From the NCBI GenBank assembly GCA_937129145.1, contig CAKZMU010000050.1, forward strand, positions 1 through 64,000: 64,000 nt of DNA, given 5' to 3'. The DNA is from an uncultured Lacinutrix sp. Its GTDB lineage: Bacteria; Bacteroidota; Bacteroidia; Flavobacteriales; Flavobacteriaceae. The notes below the pieces were generated by a model. That model was not told where the DNA came from, searched no databases, and saw only the letters and a program-made list of their open reading frames with translations. A program made the translations under genes and the position numbers. Below, piece after piece: positions 48,109 through 58,166 of the stretch (position 1 is the first letter of the stretch; every line of letters starts with the position of its first letter).

Positions 48109-50750
48109 AAGGATTAAGTAATGACATAGAACTAGCTGTAGAAACCGTTTTGCAAGGTCTTGAACTTCCGATTAATATCGAACATACGGAAGATGACAAG
48201 ATAAAGCGTGTAATGGATTCTAAGGTCGCTTCGTTCAAGTATTCGAAGGAACTACTGGAAAAGTGGCTAAACTCGCCTAACGCACCCTCAAATGCCCGTT
48301 TAAGGTCATATGTAGAGCGTTTATATGGCGCAGGTGGTGATTCTGTGGATATTTTACGTGATGCGCTTCGAAAACCTATCGATTATGAGACTTTGGAGCA
48401 AGTCAAGATTGCAGATGCTGTTAAGGCTAAATCTACAATTTTAGAGTACATCCGTCAACTTGATAGCGGACTTATTGAACTTAAATTACAACTTGAGTCC
48501 GATAAGTACAATCTTGGTGAACGTGAGTTCAAATTGGGCTTCCCAGAGCGTTTTGCTAAAGGGGAGTTTTTCGATTCTGAAAGTTACCATGGGGAATGGC
48601 ACAATGAAGGTAAGGATGCTGTAATGATATGTCCATTCGGTTCAAAGGGTAAAATCATCGAAATGGATGGTCTTAAGATTCAATTACCTAAGAAACCATT
48701 GGATAAGTCTAAAATCCTTTACAGCGATTTACCAAAGAAAGAACAGTACTGGCGTAGGGAGGAAGAACCAGAAGGTCTGAATATTGATAGTGAAGAGGCT
48801 TTTTCTGCCTACATTTACGAGCAATACCGAAAACGTAGAGAAGGTGTTTGGTTCATGAACAATGGAGTAGCAACCTATCTTACTGGCGAAGCATGGTTTG
48901 CGCTGCAGCATTGTAAAATGAAGGATGATGGTGGGTACATGAATTTCAGGATAGCACAGCTTCATTTGTTCTATTTTGCAAAGGCTTGTTTACTTGACCC
49001 AAGATGTCTTGGTCAGTTGTTCGTTAAGTCTCGTCGTACAGGTTACACATACATTATCCTAGCGATAATGTTGAACTTCATTACCTCAACACGAAACATC
49101 AACATGGGTCTCACATCACAGAATGATGATGATGCCAAGAAAGCATTTAAGAAGTTTACGTACATGTTTAGAAACTTGCCGTTTTACTTCAAACCTGTTG
49201 TGCGTGGTGCTATCGGTTCTGAAAAGGAATTGGAATTTGCACTACCTTCTGACAAATCTAAAGCTGCTAAACTTGCCCGTAAGAACAAGGGTAAGGATTA
49301 CTTAAACTCATTTATCGATTATCAGGCTACAAAGGATGCATCCTATGATGGTCAAAAGATGTTTATCTACCTTGGTGACGAGGCAGGTAAATGGAAGAAA
49401 CCTGCTAACTACGAAAACCATTGGGGTCGTATATCCCCAACGTTTGATGAAGGTGGTGAAATTGTAGGTAAAGCCTTTATTGGTTCTACGGTTAACCCTA
49501 TGAAACAGGGTGGGCTTGAATTTAAAGGTCTGTACTACCAATCACTTATCAACAAACGTGATGAAATTACGGAGCGTACACCATCAGGGTTGTACAGCTA
49601 TTTCTTACCTGCTCACAAGAACATGACCCGATTTACCGACAAATACGGTGTGTGTTGGGAAGCTAACCCACCAAAGGGAACATTGAACCAAAAAGGGAAA
49701 CCTATCAAACACGGTTCTATTGCATATCTTGAGGCTAAGAGAAAAGCCAAGAAAAAGGAAAGTGCTATTGCATACAATGAAGAATTGCGTGCTAATCCTA
49801 TGAATGTACTTGAGGCATTCAGGGATGAAGCTAAAAGCAATATCCTTCCATTGGAGAAGATTACCGAACAAATCGAGTACAATGAGACTTCATTAATACT
49901 TGACCAACACCTTACACGTGGTAATTTCATGTGGAAAGATGGGGTTAAGGATACCGAAGTTGTATGGTATCCAGACCCAAATGGTAGATTTTTAGTATCT
50001 TGGATTCCACCGAAGCATCTACAGAACAATAAAAGAACAGACCATAGAGGTGTTCGCCATCCTCAAAACTCCCACATGGGTTGTTTCGGAGCGGATACAT
50101 ACGACATTTCAGGTACTGTTAGTGGTAAGGGTTCAAAAGGTGCATTAAGTGGCGTTACAGGCTTTAATATGGCTGATGCCCCAAGTAACACATTTTTCCT
50201 AGAATATATCAACCGTACAGAGATTGCGGATACATTCTTTGAGGATTTACTTATGGCGTTGGTATTCTATGGAATGCCTGTACTTGCTGAAAATAACAAA
50301 CCTAGATTCTTATACCATCTTAAAAACCGTGGATATAGGGGTTATTCTTTGAATAGACCAGACCGTGCAGGTAATCGTTTATCCAAGACAGAAAGGGAAA
50401 TTGGAGGTATTCCATCGGCTTCTGCAGACGTGATTACTACCCATGCCTCGATGATTGAAAATTTTATCGTTAACTTTGTAGGAGTTTACGATGAACAAGA
50501 CGAAAAGAAACAGGTAAGAGAATTTGGAAGTATGGGTAACATGTTCTTCCTTGAGACTCTTAAGGATTGGTTAGCATTTGACATAAGCGACCGTGAGAAA
50601 TCGGATGCCACTATTAGTTCTGGATACGCCCTTATGGGATTACACAGAGCCAAATTAATGCCAGTACCAGAATTAAAACCTATCAACATGGGTATGACAA
50701 CTTATACTCAACACGGTAACAGAAGCAAAATAAGAAACACACATGAATAA
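48105..50750 (+). CDS. terL: Terminase large subunit
   Basis: 881 aa. The ATPase half has a deviant Walker A, VKSRRTGYT (about 308-315), and Walker B FIYLGDEAG (D424-E425) with downstream motif III-like STVNPMKQGG. The nuclease half contains an Asp in GADTYDIS and further acidic positions (SADVITTHASM). It is longer than typical (500-650), with extra N-terminal sequence. It packages DNA into the prohead through the portal encoded next. Confidence 0.88.
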   Translation: MKGLSNDIELAVETVLQGLELPINIEHTEDDKIKRVMDSKVASFKYSKELLEKWLNSPNAPSNARLRSYVERLYGAGGDSVDILRDALRKPIDYETLEQVKIADAVKAKSTILEYIRQLDSGLIELKLQLESDKYNLGEREFKLGFPERFAKGEFFDSESYHGEWHNEGKDAVMICPFGSKGKIIEMDGLKIQLPKKPLDKSKILYSDLPKKEQYWRREEEPEGLNIDSEEAFSAYIYEQYRKRREGVWFMNNGVATYLTGEAWFALQHCKMKDDGGYMNFRIAQLHLFYFAKACLLDPRCLGQLFVKSRRTGYTYIILAIMLNFITSTRNINMGLTSQNDDDAKKAFKKFTYMFRNLPFYFKPVVRGAIGSEKELEFALPSDKSKAAKLARKNKGKDYLNSFIDYQATKDASYDGQKMFIYLGDEAGKWKKPANYENHWGRISPTFDEGGEIVGKAFIGSTVNPMKQGGLEFKGLYYQSLINKRDEITERTPSGLYSYFLPAHKNMTRFTDKYGVCWEANPPKGTLNQKGKPIKHGSIAYLEAKRKAKKKESAIAYNEELRANPMNVLEAFRDEAKSNILPLEKITEQIEYNETSLILDQHLTRGNFMWKDGVKDTEVVWYPDPNGRFLVSWIPPKHLQNNKRTDHRGVRHPQNSHMGCFGADTYDISGTVSGKGSKGALSGVTGFNMADAPSNTFFLEYINRTEIADTFFEDLLMALVFYGMPVLAENNKPRFLYHLKNRGYRGYSLNRPDRAGNRLSKTEREIGGIPSASADVITTHASMIENFIVNFVGVYDEQDEKKQVREFGSMGNMFFLETLKDWLAFDISDREKSDATISSGYALMGLHRAKLMPVPELKPINMGMTTYTQHGNRSKIRNTHE

Positions 50751-53187
50751 CTTAAGCGATTTAGCCAAGGAAATGTTTTCCAACAAAGGCTTCCCAGACC
50801 CACTTGACCCAGACAAAAGTACTAACGTGTTTGGGCTACAAGTAGGTAAAGCTATTGAGAATGAATGGTTTCGTCGTCACAAGAATAGCGATTCCCGTTA
50901 TTACGACAACCAGTACAAGTACCACAGACTTCGCCTATATGCCAGAGCCGAGCAACCAATCGGTAAGTATAAGGATGAAATGGCTGTGGATGGTGACTTG
51001 TCATACCTGAACTTAGATTGGACACCAGTTCCAATTCTACCTAAGTTCGTTGATATTGTTGTTAACGGTCAATCAAACAGATTATTCTCTATCAAGGCTC
51101 AAGCTATTGACAAAGTAGCTACCGACCAAAAGAGCAAGTATGTTCTTGAAATGGAGAAAGACATGGCTGCAAAGCAAATGTTGATGGAAGCAAAGCAAAC
51201 ACTTGATGTTGATGGTTTCACCAACAGCCCACAAGAACTTCCAGAGAGTAGTGAGGAACTACAGGTTCACATGCAGCTTAACTACAAACAAGGAATTGAG
51301 ATTGCCGAAGAAGAGGCAATTAAGTACATATTCAAGAAAAATGATTTTCTTGAGGTTAAATCTAGGTTCGATTATGATGTTACTGTTCTAGGCGTTGGTG
51401 CTATGAAACATACATTCAATACATCGGACGGTGTAAAAATAGAGTATGTTGACCCTGCTAGTTTGGTACATTCTTACTCGGACTCACCCTACAGGGAGGA
51501 TTGCTACTACTACGGTGAGGTTAAAAAGATTCCTATCAACGAACTGCGCAAAATTAAGACAGACCTTTCGATTGAAGAATTGAACAAAGCGAAATCTAGT
51601 TCGTCTGATTGGGATTTGTACCACAGAAGAAAAGACAATCTAAGAAGTGAATTTGACGGTCACACGTGTAACGTATTGTATTTCAACTACAAGGTTACTA
51701 GAGAGGTCGTTTACAAGAAGAAAACCACTTCTACTGGTTCAGTAAAACTTATCAAAAAAGAAGAAGGATGGAATCCTGACGAGCAAGATATGGCACTACG
51801 AGGATACAGCCGTGTTTCTAAGTTCGAAGATGTGTGGTACGAAGGTGCGCTTATTCTTGGAACTAACATGCTGTTGAAGTGGGAGATTGCACAAAACATG
51901 ATTAGAGATAATTCATCTAATGAAGTATTGCCTAATTATATTGTAGCAGCCCCTAGAGTATACGATGACCGTGTAGAGTCTCTACTTGGTCGTATGATTT
52001 ACTTTGGTGACCAAATTCAACTGGTTTCATTGAAACTACAACAAGTGGCTGCACGTGTCGTTCCTGATGGTGTATTCATCGATGTTGATGGTCTTAATGA
52101 GATTGACCTTGGTGATGGACAAAAGTACGACCCAAAACGTGCGCTACAATTGTTCTTCCAAACAGGTTCTGTTGTGGGTAGGTCTCAAACAGGTCTTGGT
52201 GAATTTAACCATGGGAAGATTCCTATTCAAGAACTTACAAATAGTTCAGGTCGTCAAAAGATACAGGCGTTGATTGAACTATACGACAAATACCTACAGA
52301 TGATTCGTGACGTGACGGGTCTTAATGAAGCACGTGATGCCTCTACACCAGATTCTAAGACTTTGGTGGGTGTTCAAAAACTTGCTGCATTAAACTCAAA
52401 CACAGCCACTCGACACATCCAAGAGGCAGGTATCTACGTTACTAAGAAGATTGCAGAAGCATGTTCTTACCGTATCGCTGATATCCTGAAATATTCTGAC
52501 TCTAAAGATGAATTGGTACAAGCCATTGGTTCTGCCAATGTTTCTATCCTTAATGAGATAGATAATCTACCATTACACTTCTTCGGTATATTCGTAGAGG
52601 TAGAGCCAGATGCACAAGAGAAAGATTACCTAGAGCAAAACATTCAAGCTGCCCTAGCCAAGGATTCTATTTACCTTGACGATGCAGCAGAGATACGTGA
52701 AATCAAAAACGTTAAGTTAGCTAATAAGGTAATGAAGATTCGTAGAATGCAGAAGATTAAACTTGAGCAAGAAAATGCAGAGTCTACTTTGCGTGTTCAA
52801 TCAGAAGAGCAATCTAAAACTGCACAGGTACAGGCAGAAGCTAAACTTGCTGAAATTGCAGCCAAAGCAGATGCTGAAATACGAGTTGATACTAATAAAG
52901 CTGACCTTGAAGATAGAAACGAGGAAAACAATGTAGAACGTAAGTTAGAACTTATGGGTGCAGAGTTTGACCTTAAGGCTTATCTTGAGGGTGTAAATGC
53001 AAGTCACAAGGATGTTTTAGATGCTACAAGCGCAGAGCGACAATCAGCACTACAAAAGCAAGCAGCAACACAGCAGTCGGCTATTGAAGGACAGAAAGCC
53101 GAGACAGGTAGCAACGCACCAATTAACTTTGAGAGCGAAAACGACAACTTGGACAAGACAGATTTCGGACAATTTGAACCTAAGTAA
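50743..53187 (+). CDS. Portal protein
   Basis: 814 aa. Position after TerL, size, and the sequence type (KFVDIVVNGQSNRLFS, WYEGALILGTNMLLKWEIAQN, then a long Ala/Gln/Glu coiled C-terminus) match the portals of Bacteroidetes podoviruses. Forms the dodecameric DNA channel and likely binds the ring protein. The first eight bases overlap TerL. Confidence 0.8.
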   Translation: MNNLSDLAKEMFSNKGFPDPLDPDKSTNVFGLQVGKAIENEWFRRHKNSDSRYYDNQYKYHRLRLYARAEQPIGKYKDEMAVDGDLSYLNLDWTPVPILPKFVDIVVNGQSNRLFSIKAQAIDKVATDQKSKYVLEMEKDMAAKQMLMEAKQTLDVDGFTNSPQELPESSEELQVHMQLNYKQGIEIAEEEAIKYIFKKNDFLEVKSRFDYDVTVLGVGAMKHTFNTSDGVKIEYVDPASLVHSYSDSPYREDCYYYGEVKKIPINELRKIKTDLSIEELNKAKSSSSDWDLYHRRKDNLRSEFDGHTCNVLYFNYKVTREVVYKKKTTSTGSVKLIKKEEGWNPDEQDMALRGYSRVSKFEDVWYEGALILGTNMLLKWEIAQNMIRDNSSNEVLPNYIVAAPRVYDDRVESLLGRMIYFGDQIQLVSLKLQQVAARVVPDGVFIDVDGLNEIDLGDGQKYDPKRALQLFFQTGSVVGRSQTGLGEFNHGKIPIQELTNSSGRQKIQALIELYDKYLQMIRDVTGLNEARDASTPDSKTLVGVQKLAALNSNTATRHIQEAGIYVTKKIAEACSYRIADILKYSDSKDELVQAIGSANVSILNEIDNLPLHFFGIFVEVEPDAQEKDYLEQNIQAALAKDSIYLDDAAEIREIKNVKLANKVMKIRRMQKIKLEQENAESTLRVQSEEQSKTAQVQAEAKLAEIAAKADAEIRVDTNKADLEDRNEENNVERKLELMGAEFDLKAYLEGVNASHKDVLDATSAERQSALQKQAATQQSAIEGQKAETGSNAPINFESENDNLDKTDFGQFEPK

Positions 53188-53221
53188 CAGAGGGGGGGTA
53201 ATTCATATTATTTATTATCCC

Positions 53222-53229
53222 TATCTTTG
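53222..53229 (+). promoter_or_regulatory. -7 element before the scaffold/capsid genes
   Basis: TATCTTTG, 34 bases before the ATG, followed by the leader TCACAATTAAAATCTAATT. Confidence 0.5.
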
Positions 53230-53262
53230 TAGCATATTAATCACAATTAAAATCTAATTACA

Positions 53263-54441
53263 ATGGCAGAAGATGCAAAAACTGAATTTAAAGCAGTTGA
53301 TGTTGAACTAGATGCAGAGGGAAATGCAATAGTAACACCTATTGAAGAACCTGCAGCAGAGGACACCAACGACGACAATCAGGATGATGATAATCAAACT
53401 GATGACAACGATGACAACCAAGATGATTCGGACGATGATAATCAAGACGATGATTCAAGTGAAGATAACGATGACACTCAAGACGACGATTCTGATGTAG
53501 ATGACTCGGATGATGACAATCAAGATGATGATTCCGACGAGGATGACGCAGGTGATACTGATGATTCAGACGTTCAGGAAGATAATGATGAAGATGTAGT
53601 CGATTACAACGAATTACCAGAGGCTGTACAGGCTTATCTGGACTTCTACGAGGAAACTGGTGGAAGTATGCAAGATTTCGCATTAGTTAACCGTGATTTC
53701 GACTCATTACCACAAGACGATGTGATTCGTGAGTTCTTAAGAAAATTTAATCCTTATTTGGATTCTGATGATATTGAGTACGAAATGGAAACACGATTCG
53801 GCATTACAGATGCTGATAGTGATGCAGAAGCACGTCAGAAGAAAGTAGCCAAGAAGAAATTCTACGGTGAAGCAATGAGGACTCTTAAAGCAGAGGGTGC
53901 GAAATACAAGGCTGACCTTGGGTCAAGTGCAGCACTTCCGCAACAAGCTAGAGAGGCATTAGAGTTTCAACGTGATTTTCAGGCTCAATCAGAAGCACAA
54001 GCGAAAGCTACAGCTTCTAAGGTAGATTCTTTTGTTAAGGATACAAACAAGATTCTAGGCAAGAACTTTAAAGGTTTTGAAGTTAAAGTAGGAGAAGAAA
54101 CTCTTACATACAAGCCAAGCAACGTTCGTAAGACGAGAGAAGAAAACCTAAACGTTAATAACCTATTAAATCGGTTCACCGATAAGGAAGGAAACGTTAC
54201 CGATGTTAAGGGATACCACAAAGCGTTGACCTTCGCATCAAACCCAGACGCTATTGCACAGCACTTTTTCGAATTAGGAAAAGCAGCACAATTAGAAGAC
54301 GGTGTTAAGGATTCAAAGAACATTTCGATGAAACCGAGACAAGTTCAAACTAGACAAAATAATAGCAAACAAAAAATCAAGTTTGTTGACATTGAGCCTA
54401 GTAGAAGCAAAAATGCAAAAATTAAACTTAGAAATTACTAA
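53263..54441 (+). CDS. Putative scaffold/assembly protein with Asp-rich repeat
   Basis: 392 aa. A ~75-residue run of D/N/Q repeats (DDNQDDDNQTDD type) lies near the N-terminus, then a helical charged region and a basic C-terminus. Between portal and major capsid gene, as a scaffolding protein would be. Function inferred from position and charge. Confidence 0.6.
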   Translation: MAEDAKTEFKAVDVELDAEGNAIVTPIEEPAAEDTNDDNQDDDNQTDDNDDNQDDSDDDNQDDDSSEDNDDTQDDDSDVDDSDDDNQDDDSDEDDAGDTDDSDVQEDNDEDVVDYNELPEAVQAYLDFYEETGGSMQDFALVNRDFDSLPQDDVIREFLRKFNPYLDSDDIEYEMETRFGITDADSDAEARQKKVAKKKFYGEAMRTLKAEGAKYKADLGSSAALPQQAREALEFQRDFQAQSEAQAKATASKVDSFVKDTNKILGKNFKGFEVKVGEETLTYKPSNVRKTREENLNVNNLLNRFTDKEGNVTDVKGYHKALTFASNPDAIAQHFFELGKAAQLEDGVKDSKNISMKPRQVQTRQNNSKQKIKFVDIEPSRSKNAKIKLRNY

Positions 54442-54463
54442 CATTTTAAAACAATAAATAATC

Positions 54464-55807
54464 ATGGCTTTATCAACAGCTAATGGGCAACCATTACTAA
54501 CTCCATCGCCAACTCCACAAGTTCTTTCGACTAACTACGCAACTAGTTTCGATTTTACCGATGTTGAGTTGCCTGACACGTACAGCCAAAACTTCGAGAT
54601 TTACGGTAATCGTACAATCGCTAGTTTCTTACGTGCTGCGTCTGCCGAGTTTCCTTGTACTTCTGACCTTATCAAGTGGACAGAAGAAGGAAGACTTCAC
54701 ACGCAATATACTGATGTGACTCGTTCTTCTAACGTGTTCACTAAAAACGCTCACAACTTCCGTGTAAGACAAACAGTTATTATCTCTGACGGTGCTGTAA
54801 TCGAAAAAGGTATTATCTCTGCTAAAGACACCAACACATTCACAGTACAGCCTTTCGCTACTGCAGGATGGAGTATCGGTACTTCTGCTTTGAAGGTATA
54901 CGTTTACGGTTCAGAGTTCCAAAAAGGTACTAACGGTATGTCAGGTGCATTGGAAGCTGTACCAAGTTTCCACGAAACTAACCCTATTATCCTAAAAGAA
55001 CTTTACGAAGTTTCTGGTTCTGATATGACGAACGTAGGATGGGTAGAAGTTTCAACAGAAGGTGGTGGTTCAGGTTACCTATGGTACTTGAAATCAGAAC
55101 ACGAAACAAGATTACGTTTCGATGACTACCTAGAAATGTCTATGGTTGAAGGTGTTCCTGCAGAATCTGGTTCAGATGCTGCTAACAACGCTTCTGCTAA
55201 TGGTACAAAAGGTTTGTTCTACGAGGTAGAGCAAAGAGGTAATGTCTTCAACGGTGTTATGGCAGCACAAGCTGACTTTGACTCTGTGTTGAAGAGGTTG
55301 GACAAGCAAGGGTCTATTCTTGAGAATATGTTCTTCGCTAACAGAGACCAAAACTTAGCAATCGATGACTTCTTAGCTACTAAGAATTCTTACGGTGCAG
55401 GTGGTACTTCTTACGGTGCGTTCCAAAACGACGAGAAGATGGCTCTTAACTTAGGATTCAGAGGATTCCACAGAGGATCTTACGAGTTCTACAAAACGGA
55501 TTGGAAATATCTAAATGACTTCTCTACGAGAGGTAACTTAGAAGGTTCTGGTAAAATTAACGCTCTTGTTGTTCCTTCTGGAACGAAGACTGTTTACGAC
55601 CAAATCCTTGGTAAGAAAATCCGTCAACCATTCTTGCACATTAAGTACAAGAAAAGTGCAACAGAAGACAGAAAGTACAAGTCTTGGATTGTAGGTTCAG
55701 CAGGTGGCGCAAGCAACTCTGACCTTGATGCGATGCAAGTACAATTCTTGTCAGAACGTGCCTTGGTTGTTATTGGTGCAAACAACTTCGTAAAAGTTCA
55801 AGACTAA
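54464..55807 (+). CDS. Major capsid protein
   Basis: 447 aa, inferred from position after portal and scaffold, size, lack of low complexity, and beta-rich content (FTKNAHNFRVRQTVIISDGA, WVEVSTEGGGSGYLWYL). A strong terminator follows it. No certain HK97 motif was identified. Confidence 0.7.
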   Translation: MALSTANGQPLLTPSPTPQVLSTNYATSFDFTDVELPDTYSQNFEIYGNRTIASFLRAASAEFPCTSDLIKWTEEGRLHTQYTDVTRSSNVFTKNAHNFRVRQTVIISDGAVIEKGIISAKDTNTFTVQPFATAGWSIGTSALKVYVYGSEFQKGTNGMSGALEAVPSFHETNPIILKELYEVSGSDMTNVGWVEVSTEGGGSGYLWYLKSEHETRLRFDDYLEMSMVEGVPAESGSDAANNASANGTKGLFYEVEQRGNVFNGVMAAQADFDSVLKRLDKQGSILENMFFANRDQNLAIDDFLATKNSYGAGGTSYGAFQNDEKMALNLGFRGFHRGSYEFYKTDWKYLNDFSTRGNLEGSGKINALVVPSGTKTVYDQILGKKIRQPFLHIKYKKSATEDRKYKSWIVGSAGGASNSDLDAMQVQFLSERALVVIGANNFVKVQD

Positions 55808-55826
55808 TACGAAGGTTATTTATACA

Positions 55827-55862
55827 AAGAGGGTGGTGTCAAAAACTGCCCTCTTATTTTTT
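55827..55862 (+). terminator. Terminator after the capsid gene
   Basis: AAGAGGG (55827-55833) pairs with CCCTCTT (55849-55855), followed by ATTTTTT. Confidence 0.85.
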
Positions 55863-55897
55863 ACTTAATTCAATTTTAATTTTAAATCTATAATAAA

Positions 55898-56686
55898 ATG
55901 GCTACTAAGCAAAGAGTATCGGATAAAACCGTATTGTTCCCAGATTGGGAACGTAAAGAAAGAGTGTACATCTGGGCAGGTGATGCAACTCCCGTGTCGG
56001 AATCACTTCAATCACGACACACAAGATTCAACGAATTACAATATTTTGACGAAGAACTAGGATATCCAAGGTCACTTAGATATGTTACCAATCAAACTAC
56101 ATTTTTTGAAGACGAACAGGTAGAGCCTTTTGTCCTTAAGGCAATTGTATTTGAAGATGGTAAATTGACTGTTAAGGCAAATGATACTGTTCTACAGCAA
56201 TTCCTTGAGATTCATCCTCACAATAAAGCTAATGGTGGATATAAGTTCTACGAATACGATGCTAATGCAGCAGCGTTGAAAGAATTGAAGAAAGAAGAAA
56301 TGTCTTACGAGGCAATGGATACATTCTTCAACATGGACTTCGAAGACCTTGAGCCTATTGCAAGGGTAATGATTGGTAATACAGTCGATAACTTGACTTC
56401 TGGTGAGGTCAAGCGTGACCTTCTAATCAAGGTTAAGCAAGACCCACAGAACTTCTTGAACTTGGCTAACAACAGCGATATCAAAATGAAGAACTTAACT
56501 ATGAGGTTGGTAGGTGCTAACATCATTAAGTTCAAAGATGATAACGTAACTGTTACTTGGGCGAAGAACGGTAAGGAAATCGTTAAGATTCCTTTCAGCG
56601 CAGACCCACAGTCTATGTTCGCTAAATATTTAAAGACTGACGAGGGGATTCTTTTAACAGAATCTTTATTGTCGAAACTAGATTAA
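55898..56686 (+). CDS. Putative virion-associated protein, 262 aa
   Basis: Begins MATKQRVSDKTVLFPDWERK; contains RSLRYVTNQTTFF and a middle region with IHPHNKANGGYKF. No family recognised; its position after the capsid gene suggests a head-decoration or minor head protein (inference). Confidence 0.6.
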   Translation: MATKQRVSDKTVLFPDWERKERVYIWAGDATPVSESLQSRHTRFNELQYFDEELGYPRSLRYVTNQTTFFEDEQVEPFVLKAIVFEDGKLTVKANDTVLQQFLEIHPHNKANGGYKFYEYDANAAALKELKKEEMSYEAMDTFFNMDFEDLEPIARVMIGNTVDNLTSGEVKRDLLIKVKQDPQNFLNLANNSDIKMKNLTMRLVGANIIKFKDDNVTVTWAKNGKEIVKIPFSADPQSMFAKYLKTDEGILLTESLLSKLD

Positions 56687-56706
56687 TTTCTCAACTAGCT
56701 TCATAT

Positions 56707-56738
56707 CAAAGAGGGCAATCAGCAATGGTTGCTCTTTT
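56707..56738 (+). terminator. Terminator before the HNH gene
   Basis: AAGAG-GGCAA with TTGCTCTT (one bulge), followed by a T-run. Confidence 0.7.
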
Positions 56739-56767
56739 TGTATATATTATATTTTTGTTTATCTTTG
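56738..56767 (+). promoter_or_regulatory. Promoter of the HNH gene
   Basis: TTG (56738-56740), 19-base spacer, TATCTTTG (56760-56767), 25 bases before the ATG. Confidence 0.65.
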
Positions 56768-56792
56768 TAATGTATAACTTAAAATATAAAAG

Positions 56793-57440
56793 ATGAATGA
56801 TTTATTAGGTTGGGATGTTTTTAACAAAAAGAGATTAAGATATTCCTATGTTCATGAATGTGGGTCTGTGATGACAAAGTATGATATGTGCATTGGTAAC
56901 GTTTATGCATTAGACTTTATATTGGAAGAATGGAGAGATATTAATAAATATGAGGGTATTTATCAAGTTAGTAACATGGGTAGAGTTAGGTCAACAAAAA
57001 CACAATCGGTTAGAAAGTTGTCAAAAAATAATACTGGTTATTTGATAGTGCCTCTTTCTAAGGATGGAGTGAAAACATTAAAGAGAGTAAATAGATTAGT
57101 TGCAGATACATTCATTCCGAACCCAGATAATTTACCTCAAGTGAACCACAAGGATGAAATTAAGACAAATAATTATATAGGTAATCTTGAATGGTGTACT
57201 CAAAAGTATAATCTTAACTATGGTTCACGAAATGAAAGAATATCCGAAAGTAAAAAAGGAATTCCGAACAAAACCAATCGTAAAGGGGTGTTACAATATA
57301 ACTTAGATGGAACTCTAGTAAGAGAGTGGGGTACAATGAAAGAAGCTGCTGAAAGTGGTTTTAAAATAGCTAACATACATAAGTGCTGCAATGGGTTGCG
57401 AAATAAGCATGGTGGGTTTAAGTGGCAATATAAGGAATAA
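56793..57440 (+). CDS. NUMOD4/HNH homing endonuclease
   Basis: 215 aa. NUMOD4 at residues ~45-90 (EEWRDINKYEGIYQVSNMGRVRS), HNH (HNH_3 type) with H119-x-D121 and N131-LEW (NHKDEIKTNNYIGNLEWCT), and a NUMOD1-like DNA-binding tail (LDGTLVREWGTMKEAA). A free-standing homing endonuclease between terminator and ring-protein genes; it has its own promoter. The first ~44 residues are unusual for the family. Confidence 0.9.
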   Translation: MNDLLGWDVFNKKRLRYSYVHECGSVMTKYDMCIGNVYALDFILEEWRDINKYEGIYQVSNMGRVRSTKTQSVRKLSKNNTGYLIVPLSKDGVKTLKRVNRLVADTFIPNPDNLPQVNHKDEIKTNNYIGNLEWCTQKYNLNYGSRNERISESKKGIPNKTNRKGVLQYNLDGTLVREWGTMKEAAESGFKIANIHKCCNGLRNKHGGFKWQYKE

Positions 57441-57446
57441 ATTGTT

Positions 57447-57454
57447 TATCTTTG
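57447..57454 (+). promoter_or_regulatory. -7 element before the ring protein gene
   Basis: TATCTTTG 17 bases before the ATG, no matching TTG; overlaps nothing. Confidence 0.4.
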
Positions 57455-57470
57455 TATAAAACAATAGAGT

Positions 57471-58166
57471 ATGATTAATTCGGTTAGGGATACGGTACAC
57501 GATTTCTTAGAAAAAAACAATAGAGGGTGGTTGAAACCAGAGAGGTTCAATAACTACGCCTACCTTGCACAGCTTGAGATATTCGAGTCATATTTTTATG
57601 ACTACGCTAAGTGGCTTGCGATGCAGAATAATAGAGTGACAGGGAGCGGTTATGCCGACATTCCTCGAAACATTAGAGAGAAGTTAGATATCTTCCATAA
57701 GATAGATTCAAGTTTGACCTATAGCACCGATAGGTTCAATCCGCCTGCAGATAGCTATCGCATTCTCGACCTGTTTTACGCAGGTGACTATATCGACGAG
57801 GTTAGTCAGAGAAGACAATTACTACTCACTAAATCAAACCTAACAGCACCCACTACAGACTTTCCTGTGTATGTTAGAACCGAAGATAATATTATAGTCT
57901 ATCCTTCTACAATCGTTACTGGTGTATCAGCTAGTTATATTAGAAAACCTGCTACTCCAAAATGGACTTATACTACTGTAAGTGGTAATCCAATATTCAA
58001 CGGTAGTGCAGGAGATTACCAAGATTTTGAAATACATCCATCTGATGAACACAGATTGATTGTGAAAATATTAGGGTTTGCAGGTGTCTCAATTAGAGAG
58101 CCAGATGTGGTTCAATACGCAGAGTCAAAGCAAGCACAAAAGAAGATAAACGAAAATAGAGCATAA
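57471..58166 (+). CDS. Putative head-tail connector (ring) protein
   Basis: 231 aa, mostly helical then beta. Position downstream of the capsid genes and just before the adaptor and stabilisation genes corresponds to P22 gp4-like connectors of podoviruses. Overlaps the next ATG by one base (TAATG). Inferred from position. Confidence 0.55.
   Translation: MINSVRDTVHDFLEKNNRGWLKPERFNNYAYLAQLEIFESYFYDYAKWLAMQNNRVTGSGYADIPRNIREKLDIFHKIDSSLTYSTDRFNPPADSYRILDLFYAGDYIDEVSQRRQLLLTKSNLTAPTTDFPVYVRTEDNIIVYPSTIVTGVSASYIRKPATPKWTYTTVSGNPIFNGSAGDYQDFEIHPSDEHRLIVKILGFAGVSIREPDVVQYAESKQAQKKINENRA

Noticed and set aside
53021..53257. 78-aa plus-strand ORF at the portal end
   Set aside because: Out-of-frame reading of the portal's Gln/Ala coiled region, no independent start signal.
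53339..53683. Minus-strand ORF opposite the Asp-rich gene
   Set aside because: It is the antisense reading of a repetitive GAT/GAC-rich segment and has a His/Arg-biased artefact composition.
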